Assembly: GCF_012275575.1 (NCBI RefSeq)
Contig: NZ_NPIH01000279.1
Location: 1-64,000 of the forward strand
DNA: 64,000 bases
Direction of reading: 5' to 3'
From: Paraburkholderia sp. SG-MS1
Lineage (GTDB): Bacteria > Pseudomonadota > Gammaproteobacteria > Burkholderiales > Burkholderiaceae
Part shown: one piece after another, positions 16,640 to 24,771 of the stretch
Position numbering within the stretch: position 1 is the first letter of the stretch
Layout of the letters: each line of letters opens with the position of its first letter
Notes under the pieces: generated by a model
Seen by the model: only the letters and a program-made list of their open reading frames with translations
What the model was told of the DNA's origin: nothing
Database searches by the model: none
Made by a program: the position numbers and the translations under genes

Positions 16640-17944
16640 TTATGAGGCGCGCCTGCGCGGCTCGGGGAGGCTGGACATCGCGCACACGGTGACGATTCCA
16701 CAAGCGATCATGTAAAGCGCGAGCGACATCGGATTGCCCGTCTTCGCGAGCAACCAGGTCACGATGAACTGCGCGGACCCGCCAAAGAGTGCAACGCCGA
16801 GGCTGTAGATGACGGAGAGTCCGCTTGCCCGCACGCTGGCGGGGAACATCTCCATGAGCAGCAGCAACATCGGTGCGCTGCCGAAGCTGCTCGCCGCCGT
16901 GACGATGGCGACCACCACAAGGGCCAGTGGAATGCCCGGATGCATGTTCATCGCCCAGAACGCGGGGTAGATGAGCAGCGTCGTCAGGACGACGGACGCG
17001 AGTGCAAGGGGTTTGCGCGAGACGGTCCGATCGGCGATCAGGCCGGATACGAGGCACATGACCGTCATCGTTGCACCCGATACACAGCCGGCCATCAACG
17101 ACAGCGACGTGGAAAGGTGCAGTACGCGTACCAGATAGGTCGGCATGAAAAACACGACCAGGTACATGCCGACCGTTCCGGCGACGATAGACAACACGCC
17201 CCGCACGATCTTGCTGCCATGCTCGGTGAACAGCGTCGCGAGCGGATGAGATTCCGCTGCATCGCCATCCAGCGTTTCGTCGAGATGAGTGCGGATATAG
17301 AGGCCTACCGGCGCGATCAGCAGGCCGAGCAGAAACGGCATCCGCCAACCCCAGGACTCGAGCGCGGAGGGCGACAGGCTCGCATAGAGCACCGCACCGC
17401 TCAATGCGCCGAGCACGGCGGCACATCCCTGGCTCGCGCCTTGCCAGCCAATTCTGAAACCACGGCTGCCGAAGCTGCCGGATTCCATCAACATCGCGGT
17501 CGACGCGCCGATTTCTCCGCCCAGCGAGAAACCCTGCAACATGCGGCCCAATACGATGATGAGCGTGCCGAGAGTTCCGGCTGTTGCATACGTGGGGGCG
17601 AAGGCGATGCACAACGTGCCGCCCACCATGAGCGCGATCGTTAGCGTCATCGCCGCCTTGCGCCCGCGCCGGTCGGCAAAGCTGCCGATGACCAGCGCGC
17701 CGAGCGGGCGCATGACGAAACCGATGCCGAAGGTTCCGACCGCGAGCAGCAGGGAACCGTACGCGCTATCGACCGGGAAAAACAGCTTGCCGATCAGCAT
17801 GGCGAAAAAGCTGTAGACGGTGAAGTCGTACATCTCGAGCGCGTTGCCGATCGAGCAGGCGGCGATCGTGCGTATCTGAGGACTCGATTGAATCGGGCGG
17901 ACTGCGGCGGGCGTTTCGGCGGTTTGTAGAGTGACGTTGCTCAT
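16640..17944 (-). CDS. MFS transporter, metabolite:H+ symporter (MHS) family
   Basis: A 434-residue twelve-helix carrier. Helix 1 holds IGNALEMYDFTVYSFFAML, the MHS-family hallmark; the loop after helix 2 reads RPLGALVIGSFADRRGRKAA, the A-motif. MHS carriers bring in small organic acids such as citrate, alpha-ketoglutarate, proline/betaine or shikimate by proton symport. The ATG at 17944 has TCCGGG upstream; the frame is open to 18238 without support. It is first in the minus-strand series with porin, M20 amidohydrolase and LysR. Confidence 0.88.
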   Translation of the reverse strand: MSNVTLQTAETPAAVRPIQSSPQIRTIAACSIGNALEMYDFTVYSFFAMLIGKLFFPVDSAYGSLLLAVGTFGIGFVMRPLGALVIGSFADRRGRKAAMTLTIALMVGGTLCIAFAPTYATAGTLGTLIIVLGRMLQGFSLGGEIGASTAMLMESGSFGSRGFRIGWQGASQGCAAVLGALSGAVLYASLSPSALESWGWRMPFLLGLLIAPVGLYIRTHLDETLDGDAAESHPLATLFTEHGSKIVRGVLSIVAGTVGMYLVVFFMPTYLVRVLHLSTSLSLMAGCVSGATMTVMCLVSGLIADRTVSRKPLALASVVLTTLLIYPAFWAMNMHPGIPLALVVVAIVTAASSFGSAPMLLLLMEMFPASVRASGLSVIYSLGVALFGGSAQFIVTWLLAKTGNPMSLALYMIACGIVTVCAMSSLPEPRRRAS

Positions 17945-18433
17945 CGAATTCCCGGAGGACGACAGTTTGATGGCAAGCACACGGGCGATCCGCACAAGTG
18001 TGGGAACCGGCATCGGCTTGAGGTGAAGCCAGTATTTCCGGGAAAAAAACCTTCGGCTATTCACATTTTTTTGGGCCGATAACTTTTGGTATGTGCCTTG
18101 TGCGGGGGTGGGTATGCCGGCCGTGTGCAACATCAACGGTCGCGTACATCTCGGGCAGCGGGTCGGCGTACCACTCCCGGTGGTGCGCGGGCCGCCCGGA
18201 AGTGGCTGTTCTGCCCAAACACAATCTGGCGCAGGCATCGTTAGCTAAGGAAGGCACGGGAAGGAAGCGCGTCCATCCGGAGCCGTTTAAGATATGAGGT
18301 GTGACAGGCGCGAGTGGCACGGGAGATGCTTGGGAGTGCGTCAGCGCAAGGAGCGCCCGAACTTGGGGCTCTCGCGTCCGCAGGGGTGAAACGCGGTGAG
18401 CGTTTCCAGGATCACATCAAGGAAGAATGTGCA
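17945..18433. other. Intergenic region between divergent genes
   Basis: The 489 bases upstream of both the MHS carrier and the small periplasmic protein. It includes an A/T-rich block around 18040-18085, which probably holds the MHS promoter. No gene, RNA or strong inverted repeat was recognised. Confidence 0.5.
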
Positions 18434-18883
18434 ATGCGACCGCTCTCGAAGTTGTTGGCAATCGTTGCGATGGTGCCGGCGTCGGCATTCAGCCACGCCC
18501 TGGACGACCAATTGACGTGCGGAGAAACTGCACACGAATTCGTTACCAGTCTCGTCGATACTCAGTCTATCGCGGTCCCCGCCATGCGGGTCGAGGCGAA
18601 CTCGGTGAACGCGTTCCGCCCGACGAACGGAGCGGGGTTGACGGCATTTGGCCTCCGCGTTCATGCCGTGTTCGGATACCAGCCGGATGATCCGCTTTTC
18701 AAAGCTGGGGACGGGAATCCTCCGTCAGGCGCAGTCTACGGTGTGGTGGTGCTCGGGTCGGCGGACTCGGTCAAGCGTCTGCTCTCGGGCGCTGGGAGCA
18801 CGGCCGCTGTTCATCCGGTTATTCCAATGGTGCTGACGGCTATCGTGTGCAGGCAGCCAGCGGGTGAGCGTCCCCAGGAGTGA
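18434..18883 (+). CDS. Hypothetical exported protein
   Basis: A 149-residue protein with a Sec-type signal peptide (MRPLSKLLAIVAMVPASAFS, cleavage about residue 22) and a mature part with two Cys (LTCGETAHE and IVCRQPAG) that could form a disulfide across the protein. No family is recognised. The ATG at 18434 has GGAAGAA upstream and starts the signal directly; the open frame from 18314 would bury it. It is flanked downstream by a porin remnant. Confidence 0.6.
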   Translation: MRPLSKLLAIVAMVPASAFSHALDDQLTCGETAHEFVTSLVDTQSIAVPAMRVEANSVNAFRPTNGAGLTAFGLRVHAVFGYQPDDPLFKAGDGNPPSGAVYGVVVLGSADSVKRLLSGAGSTAAVHPVIPMVLTAIVCRQPAGERPQE

Positions 18884-18900
18884 GTGACGATGGCGCGCCT

Positions 18901-19103
18901 GGCGGCATGCGCGGCACTGAAAATCTCAGCGGTGGTATGAAAGCCTTCTTCGTCCTCGACAATGGTTTTCCATCTCCAACGGCAGGCGCGCTCAACGTGG
19001 CGCGCTATCCGGTCGACAGGCGTTCGTCGGTTGGGACATGACCTCCAGTAAAGTCACGCTCGGCCGGCAATATGATTCGATTGTGGACTACACCAGCGGT
19101 TTC
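18901..19103 (+). pseudogene. Porin gene remnant, frameshifted
   Basis: Two overlapping frames encode consecutive pieces of the N-terminal third of a Burkholderia-type porin. The first, from 18901, reads GMRGTENLSGGMKAFFVLDN GF; the second, from 19014, reads RQAFVGWDMTSSKVTLGRQY then DSIVDYTSG. The expected order and spacing of porin strands is kept but the frame changes once between them, and sequence before and after is lost. The remnant resembles the standard GxRGxExLGGG porin class and is not a copy of the intact porin at 15267. It runs into the convergent MFS gene. Confidence 0.8.
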
Positions 19104-19133
19104 TCTCGCCGGCGATCACGATGGTCCGGTCGT

Positions 19134-20435
19134 TCAGCGCAAGAGGCTTTGGACCGTTGCGCCCGCCATCCGACCGGGTCGCAGCATGATCGCCGCCGTG
19201 ATGACAGTGATCGCGACAAACGCCGCTAACGCGAGCATGCCGCTCGCGAAGTTACCGGTTGCCTGCCTGAGCACGCCGACCACGTATGGCGCGACAAAGC
19301 CCGCGACATTGCCGATAGAACTGACCACGGCAAGGCCCGCGGGCGCCTCGGATTCCGTCAGCATCGCCGGCGGTATCGTCCAGAACACGGGCAGATTGGC
19401 GAACGCGCCGAAACCGCCCGCGATCAGCGCGCCGAGGCGCAGCGGTGGATTGTCGCTGAGCGCGGCGACGCTCAGCGCGAGCACGGCCACGATGCCGGGG
19501 ATCAACAAGTGCCAGCGCCGCTCGCGCATGCGGTCCGAGCGCGCGCCCCACCAGAGCACGCCGATCGCGGCGGCGACGAAGGGCAGCGCCGACAGCAGAC
19601 CGACCGCCGTGAACGAGGCGCCGAACGCATGCACGATCTGCGGCAGGAAAAAGGTTACGCCATAGTTTGACGCGACAATGCCGCAATAGACGAATCCCAG
19701 CAGCCACACGCGCGGGTTGCACAACGCCTGCCAGGCGCCCGCGTGGCCTGTCGATAGTGTTTGCGCGCGCCGCTCGTCGGCCAGTGTCGCGTTCAGCCAG
19801 CGCCGCTCGTCGTCGTGCAGCCACGCGGCGTTCGCAGGGCTGTCAGCCAGCACGCGCAGCACCACGAAGCCGAGGATCAGCGACGGTATCGCCTCGATGA
19901 TAAACAGCCACTGCCAGCCACTCAGACCGCCCGCGCCATGCAGATTCAGGATCCAGCCCGAGATCGGGGCGCCGATTCCCGCCGACGCGGGGATTGCGAC
20001 GGCAAAGGCGCCGATCATGCGCGCCCGGTAGGCAGAAGGAAACCAGTGCGTCAGATACAGCATGACGCCCGGAAAAAAGCCGGCCTCGGCCACGCCGAGC
20101 AGGAACCGCAAGCCGAGAAATTGCCCCGTGGTGTGAATGAACGCGAACAGAAACGACAGCACGCCCCAGGTCAGCATGATCCGCGCGAACCAGCGGCGTG
20201 CGCCGAAACGACGCAGCGCGAGATTGCTCGGTACTTCGAACAGCACGTAGCCGAGGAAGAAGATACCCGCGCCGGCGCCGAACACGGCAGGGGAGAAACC
20301 GAGCTCCTCGTTCATCGACAGTGCGGCGAAGCTCAGGTTGACACGATCCAGATAAGCCGCGAAATAGCACAGCATCAGCAAGGGCAGAATGTGCCGGCGA
20401 ATCTTTGCAATCGTGTCAGTCTCGTTGATGACCAT
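19134..20435 (-). CDS. MFS transporter, ACS-like
   Basis: A 433-residue twelve-helix carrier; helix 1 has CYFAAYLDRVNLSFAALSM and helix 4 has LRFLLGVAEAGFFPGVMLYL, both typical of the tartrate/phthalate/4-hydroxyphenylacetate branch of the anion:cation symporters. AGGAGACAAAGG precedes the ATG at 20435. It is 90 bases downstream of the CoA-transferase gene at 20526 on the same strand, forming the leftward arm of the catabolic locus. It would give a second uptake route beside the ABC importer, or an exporter. Confidence 0.87.
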   Translation of the reverse strand: MVINETDTIAKIRRHILPLLMLCYFAAYLDRVNLSFAALSMNEELGFSPAVFGAGAGIFFLGYVLFEVPSNLALRRFGARRWFARIMLTWGVLSFLFAFIHTTGQFLGLRFLLGVAEAGFFPGVMLYLTHWFPSAYRARMIGAFAVAIPASAGIGAPISGWILNLHGAGGLSGWQWLFIIEAIPSLILGFVVLRVLADSPANAAWLHDDERRWLNATLADERRAQTLSTGHAGAWQALCNPRVWLLGFVYCGIVASNYGVTFFLPQIVHAFGASFTAVGLLSALPFVAAAIGVLWWGARSDRMRERRWHLLIPGIVAVLALSVAALSDNPPLRLGALIAGGFGAFANLPVFWTIPPAMLTESEAPAGLAVVSSIGNVAGFVAPYVVGVLRQATGNFASGMLALAAFVAITVITAAIMLRPGRMAGATVQSLLR

Positions 20436-20525
20436 CCTTTGTCTCCTTGTGTTCGTGTGCTGCCCTGTATTGGCTCGGCTCGTGGCCGGTTGAGGAGCGC
20501 CCGCAGCCGCTTCGCGCAAGCCGTG

Positions 20526-21749
20526 TTACCGGTTCACGGGCGCCCAGACGAACGCGTCGGACTCGTGCGTCCTGACCGCGCCACAAGACAGAAGCTCGTC
20601 GCACTCACGCGCATTGAGCCCCGCGGATTGCAAGACCTCCAGCGTGTGCTCGCCAAGCTCCGGCGGTGGCAGGGTGCGCAGACCGTCACTGTCCGCCCCG
20701 GCCCGTGGAAATTCCGGGACTTCGAAGTCGAACTCGCGGTAGCGCACAGCGCGCAATTTGCCGGGTTGATGCGCTTGCGGTGCTTCGAGAACGCGTTCGA
20801 GCGGTAGAACTTCGGTGCAACCGACGCCCGCTTCCTTCAGGCGCGCGCTCACGTCGTCGAAGCGCTGAGCGCCGACCGCTGCTTTCACGATTGCCTCCAC
20901 CGCTTCGCGTGCTTTCTTTCGCTGGCGGAGGGTCGCGAGCGATTCATCGTTCGCTTGCGGTAACTGCATGGCTTCACAGAATTTCCGCCAGTGCCCGTCG
21001 TTAAGCATGAGCAGATAGATCCAGCGTTCGTCGGCGGTGAGATAGGCGCCGTAGCCCGGCATGCTGAACTCGCCGTGCGGTTCGCGCTCGGGTCGTCCAA
21101 GCAATTGCGTCTTGAGCTGCACACCCACCAGATCGCGCGACGCCACGTGCAGTCCGGTCTCGTAGAGCCCCACTTCGACGTCGTTGCGACGCTCCCCGTG
21201 CTTCGCCTGCAGCAACGACGCGAGCATGCCGATCACTGCATAGGCGCCCGCAAACTGGTCGTGGTACGACGGCCCGAGCCGGCTCGGCCTGCCATCGATC
21301 CGGTTGGCTTCCATCACGCCCGTCGAAGCCTCGGCGACGGGATTGGACGCCAGATCTTCCGCTTGCGGTCCGGCCGCATACCCGCGGATGTGGCAGTAGA
21401 GCAGCGCGGGGTTCACCGCCGCGCAATCCTCGCGCGTGACGCCGAGCTTGCGCGCGGCTTTGGGGGCGAGGTTATGCACCAGCGCATCGGCGTTGGCCAT
21501 CAGCTTCAGCAATGCCGCGCGGCCCTCGGGCTTGCCGAGATCGATGCATACGCTCTTCTTGCCGTGGCTGTAGGCAATAAAAGTGCCGCTCGGGCCGCCG
21601 CGCACGAGGCTGCGCGTTGGATCGCCGCCCGGCGACTCGACTTTGATCACTTCCGCGCCGAGCTGGCCGAGGATGTGAGTGGCAAAAGGGGCGGCCAGCA
21701 TCGTGCCCAATTCGATGATGCGCAGTCCGGCAAGAGGAAGACCTGTCAT
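20526..21749 (-). CDS. Class III (CaiB/BaiF) CoA-transferase
   Basis: A 407-residue family III CoA-transferase: N-terminal GLRIIELGTMLAAPFATHIL, then EVIKVESPGGDPTR, KKSVCIDLGKPEGRAALLKL and a catalytic-type Asp164 in SYHDQFAGAYAVIG. Such enzymes move CoA from a donor acyl-CoA onto a carboxylic acid. It is the first leftward gene and diverges from the ABC substrate-binding gene across a 148-base region with palindromic repeats. The ATG at 21749 gives the family N-terminus. This would be one of the substrate-activating enzymes of the locus; donor and acceptor are unknown. Confidence 0.9.
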   Translation of the reverse strand: MTGLPLAGLRIIELGTMLAAPFATHILGQLGAEVIKVESPGGDPTRSLVRGGPSGTFIAYSHGKKSVCIDLGKPEGRAALLKLMANADALVHNLAPKAARKLGVTREDCAAVNPALLYCHIRGYAAGPQAEDLASNPVAEASTGVMEANRIDGRPSRLGPSYHDQFAGAYAVIGMLASLLQAKHGERRNDVEVGLYETGLHVASRDLVGVQLKTQLLGRPEREPHGEFSMPGYGAYLTADERWIYLLMLNDGHWRKFCEAMQLPQANDESLATLRQRKKAREAVEAIVKAAVGAQRFDDVSARLKEAGVGCTEVLPLERVLEAPQAHQPGKLRAVRYREFDFEVPEFPRAGADSDGLRTLPPPELGEHTLEVLQSAGLNARECDELLSCGAVRTHESDAFVWAPVNR

Positions 21750-21773
21750 GAGGTTTGAGCCTGTTTGTAACAA

Positions 21774-21789
21774 AGATAATGCATTCTAT
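21774..21789. promoter_or_regulatory. Candidate operator, left copy
   Basis: An imperfect palindrome centred on TGCA (AAGATAATGCATTCTAT region) with 6 of 8 symmetric pairs matching. It is 24 bases upstream of the CoA-transferase start. It belongs to the same motif as the perfect palindrome 86 bases away. Confidence 0.5.
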
Positions 21790-21870
21790 ATTCTGCGGAA
21801 ACTAAGTAAACCTGCATATCCACCGTGAAAACCCTGACTTTCGTTCACCAGTAAAGAATATAGAATGCAT
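21779..21870. repeat. 16-base perfect inverted repeat in the divergent promoter
   Basis: ATGCATTCTATATTCT at 21779-21794 is the exact reverse complement of AGAATATAGAATGCAT at 21855-21870. The arms are 60 bases apart and lie just upstream of the two divergent genes. Confidence 0.85.
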
Positions 21871-21873
21871 TCT
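21862..21873. promoter_or_regulatory. Candidate operator, right copy
   Basis: AGAATGCATTCT is a perfect 12-base palindrome, 24 bases upstream of the substrate-binding-protein start. It is the kind of site bound by FCD-type GntR dimers; the locus encodes one at 35363. Binding by that protein is an inference from context. Confidence 0.55.
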
Positions 21874-21897
21874 CATCGACACGGACCCCACACGACC

Positions 21898-23109
21898 ATG
21901 CGCAGAAGAACCTTCGTCTTGACGAGCGCCGCTATCACTTCAGCGGCTTTTTCCGACGTCGGATTTGCGCAGCAGGCGTCGCCCGGCATCGACGTCGCGA
22001 GCAGGACGGTGACAGTGGGCGCGTTCACGCCGATCACCGGTCCGGTGCCGTTTTACGCGATCCTCACGCATGCGGCGGAGTCCTGTTTCCGGTGGTCCGA
22101 CGAGACCAACGCGCTCAACGGCTGGAAGATCAAATACGTGACCTACGACGACGGCTACGAGCCGTCGCGCAGTGTCGCGGTGACGCGGCGGCTCGTGGAG
22201 GAAGACAAGATCTTTGCGCTTGCGGCGCCGGTCGGCACCGCGCAAACCGGGGCGGTGATCCCCTATGTCAAGGAAGTCGGCGTGCCGATGATTGGTCCGA
22301 TCGGCGGCTCGAGCGCACTCTTTGCCGAGCGTCTCTCGTTCCCGCTTTTGCCGGACTATGGCTGGTCCGCGGCATCCAATCTGGACTACGCGCTCAATGG
22401 CCTGAAGCTGAGCCGCGTCGCGTTGCTATGGGAAAACGACGAATTGGGACGCTCGGCTAAACGCGGCTTCGAGCTATATCTGAGCGGGACGAACAAGCAG
22501 GCGATCGAATCGATTCCCTTCGAAGTACGTAACACCGATTTCACGCCGCATATCCGGCGTCTCGCGAATTCAAAGGCCGATGTGGTGATTCTGTTCGGCT
22601 CGAACGCGAACCTGGCCGCCGCGTTGAAATCGGCCGATCGCCTCGGCTTCGAGGCGAAGTGGATGGCGCCGTTCTTCACGGCGGACCCGACCACGCGCAA
22701 GCTCGCCGGCCCGCTGCTGGACGGCGTGTACTTTTCTTCGTGGCTGATGCCCGTGACGTCCAACGATGCGCCGATCAAAGCCTATCGGGACAGCATCGCC
22801 AAATACTATCCGGGCGACCCGGTGGGCGTCTTCGGCTTGAACGGCTGGAGCAACGGCATGCTGTTCGTCAAGTCGTTCCAGATGTTGCTCGCCAGTGGCA
22901 AGCCGCTGACGCGCGCGAGTTTCGTCGAAGTGATGGAGACGATGAAGAACGTCGACATCGGCGGCGCGCGCGGGGTGACTTTCAGCAGCGGCGATCATCG
23001 CGGTGCACGCCAGGAAGGCATCATCCAGGCGGGCGCGGACGGCGGCTTCAAACTCGTGCAGGGTTTTCGCCCGTATCCGGCGCAGGTCTTCGACGCCAAG
23101 CTCGCTTAA
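21898..23109 (+). CDS. ABC importer substrate-binding protein, branched-chain amino acid (LivK) type
   Basis: A 403-residue periplasmic binding protein. The N-terminus MRRRTFVLTSAAITSAAFS has a twin-arginine-like RRRTF motif, so export may be by Tat, with cleavage near GFAQQ. The mature part has the peripla_BP_6 layout: VTVGAFTPITGPVPFYAILT, then YDDGYEPSRSVAVTRRLVEED and AAPVGTAQTGAVIPYVKE. It would bind the substrate of the LIV-type importer encoded at 25703-29126. LIV-type proteins of soil bacteria often bind aromatic or dicarboxylic acids rather than amino acids. The ATG at 21898 is chosen for the signal; the frame opens at 21865. Confidence 0.88.
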   Translation: MRRRTFVLTSAAITSAAFSDVGFAQQASPGIDVASRTVTVGAFTPITGPVPFYAILTHAAESCFRWSDETNALNGWKIKYVTYDDGYEPSRSVAVTRRLVEEDKIFALAAPVGTAQTGAVIPYVKEVGVPMIGPIGGSSALFAERLSFPLLPDYGWSAASNLDYALNGLKLSRVALLWENDELGRSAKRGFELYLSGTNKQAIESIPFEVRNTDFTPHIRRLANSKADVVILFGSNANLAAALKSADRLGFEAKWMAPFFTADPTTRKLAGPLLDGVYFSSWLMPVTSNDAPIKAYRDSIAKYYPGDPVGVFGLNGWSNGMLFVKSFQMLLASGKPLTRASFVEVMETMKNVDIGGARGVTFSSGDHRGARQEGIIQAGADGGFKLVQGFRPYPAQVFDAKLA

Positions 23110-23120
23110 CCGGAGTGACG

Positions 23121-23963
23121 ATGACACACGCTTATACAGACTGGATCGGACGCGAAGAAGAACACGAAGCGCACATCGCGGAGCAGGCAGTGCGAGCGAT
23201 GGCCGCCACGCTGGACCTCGACACGGCGCCCGCATCCGGCGCGCCGCTGCCGCCGGGCTGGCAATGGCTTTTCTTCAACCCTGCCGTGCGCCGCAGCGGT
23301 CTGGGCGCGGACGGTCATCCGCAACGCGGCGGTTTTCTGCCGCCGATCGACTTGCCGCGCCGCATGTGGGCGGGCAGCCGGTTGCGCTATCTGGCGGCTC
23401 TACCTGTGAACGCGCAGGCGACGCGGCGCAGTCGCATCCTCAAGATCGAAAACAAGGTGGGCAAGCGCGGCTCGCTGTGGTTCGTCACCGTCGGCCACAG
23501 CATTCATTGCCATGGCAGGCTCTGTATCGAAGAAGAGCAGGACATCGTGTACCGTGATGCGACGGCGCCCGGCGCGGCACCGGCGGCAGCGCCCGCGCGT
23601 TTCGACGAGGTGGCGCAATGGGGGGGCGATGTTCGTCCGGATACGACGCTGCTGTTCCGCTACTCCGCGCTGACCTTCAACGGTCACCGCATTCACTATG
23701 ATCAGTCCTATGCCCGCGACGAAGAGGGCTATCCCGACCTCGTGGTGCATGGTCCGCTGACGGCCACCCTGCTGCAACAGTTCGCACTCGGTCAGTCGAA
23801 CGGACGACGCCTTGCCGGCTTCGATTTTCGCGGCGTGAACCCGCTCTTCGTCGGCAGGGCGTTCAGGCTGGAAGGGCGCGCGGCGGACGACAACAGCATC
23901 GCGCTGTGGGCACGCGGCCCCGACGGCGAACTCGCGATGTCCGCCACCGCAGTTTTCGCATGA
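23121..23963 (+). CDS. HTD2/FAS1-like acyl-CoA hydratase, mesaconyl-C4-CoA hydratase-like
   Basis: A 280-residue double-hotdog hydratase of the HTD2 group. It carries WQWLFFNPAVRRSGLGADGH, PRRMWAGSRLRYL, and in the second half the active-site type segment FRYSALTFNGHRIHYDQSYA followed by YPDLVVHGPLTATLLQQ. This group includes the mesaconyl-C4-CoA (3-methylfumaryl-CoA) hydratase of the Chloroflexus 3-hydroxypropionate cycle. By analogy it would hydrate an unsaturated dicarboxylyl-CoA. CGGAG precedes the ATG 11 bases after the binding-protein gene, so the two are in one operon. Confidence 0.83.
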   Translation: MTHAYTDWIGREEEHEAHIAEQAVRAMAATLDLDTAPASGAPLPPGWQWLFFNPAVRRSGLGADGHPQRGGFLPPIDLPRRMWAGSRLRYLAALPVNAQATRRSRILKIENKVGKRGSLWFVTVGHSIHCHGRLCIEEEQDIVYRDATAPGAAPAAAPARFDEVAQWGGDVRPDTTLLFRYSALTFNGHRIHYDQSYARDEEGYPDLVVHGPLTATLLQQFALGQSNGRRLAGFDFRGVNPLFVGRAFRLEGRAADDNSIALWARGPDGELAMSATAVFA

Positions 23964-24010
23964 CACTGACACACCCGCATCGATCAATACAACGAAAGGA
24001 GACGTGATAC

Positions 24011-24754
24011 ATGGCACAGCATCTGAGCGGTCCTCCGAGTCTGGCAGGGCAGGTCGCGTTGATTACAGGCGGTGCGGGCGGCATGGGCCGCGCAATCGCG
24101 AACACGTTCCGGGATGCGGGCGCGCGCGTCATCGCGACGGACATCGCGGAGCACGCCGAGATCGGCGCGGGCATCCAGTATCGCCGCTACGACGTGACCT
24201 CGCGCGCGCAGACCGACCGGGTGATCGACGACGTGCTAGGCGAGCATGGCGCAATCGACATTCTCGTGCTGTGCGCCGGCATCATTGCGCGCACGCCGTT
24301 GGGCGAGAGCACCGACGAAGAGTGGGACGCGATCATGTCGGTCAACGTGCGCGGCGTCGTCAACCCGACACGCAAGCTGTTCCCGCTGATGTGCGAGCGC
24401 GGCTTCGGCAAGATTCTCGCGGCTGGCTCGATCGCCGCCAAGAATGGCGGAGTGGCCTCCGGTCCCGCCTACGTGTCGGCCAAGGCGGCGGTGCACGGCA
24501 TGATGCGCTGGGTCGCCAAGGCCGGCGCGCCGCACGGCGTGTACGCGAACGTGCTCGCGCCGGGACCGGTGGAAACCGCGATGTGGTCGAACGTGACGGA
24601 CAACGTCGCGCCGTCGGCCAACGCGACGGTGCCGCTCGGGCGCTACGGCAATGCCGACGACATCGCGCAGGCGGCGTTGTTTCTGTGCTCGCCGGCTTCG
24701 AACTGGATCACGGGCACGTCGCTGGATATCAGCGGCGGCATGTGGATGGACTAA
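24011..24754 (+). CDS. Short-chain dehydrogenase/reductase
   Basis: A 247-residue classical SDR: TGGAGGMG at 19-26, catalytic Ser140, Tyr154 and Lys158 (YVSAK), and C-terminal ISGGMWMD. The usual NNAG motif reads LCAG (87-90), so the stabilising Asn pair is changed. AAAGGAG lies 8-9 bases upstream. Sits between the hydratase and the 3-hydroxyisobutyrate-type dehydrogenase in the operon, so it presumably oxidises a hydroxyacyl intermediate or substrate alcohol. The exact substrate is unknown. Confidence 0.88.
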   Translation: MAQHLSGPPSLAGQVALITGGAGGMGRAIANTFRDAGARVIATDIAEHAEIGAGIQYRRYDVTSRAQTDRVIDDVLGEHGAIDILVLCAGIIARTPLGESTDEEWDAIMSVNVRGVVNPTRKLFPLMCERGFGKILAAGSIAAKNGGVASGPAYVSAKAAVHGMMRWVAKAGAPHGVYANVLAPGPVETAMWSNVTDNVAPSANATVPLGRYGNADDIAQAALFLCSPASNWITGTSLDISGGMWMD

Positions 24755-24771
24755 TCTCCGGGGAGCGCGCA

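Noticed and set aside
24004..24771. Upstream extension of the 3-hydroxyisobutyrate-type dehydrogenase frame
   Set aside because: It overlaps the SDR gene in another frame; GGGAG before ATG 24772 sets the start.
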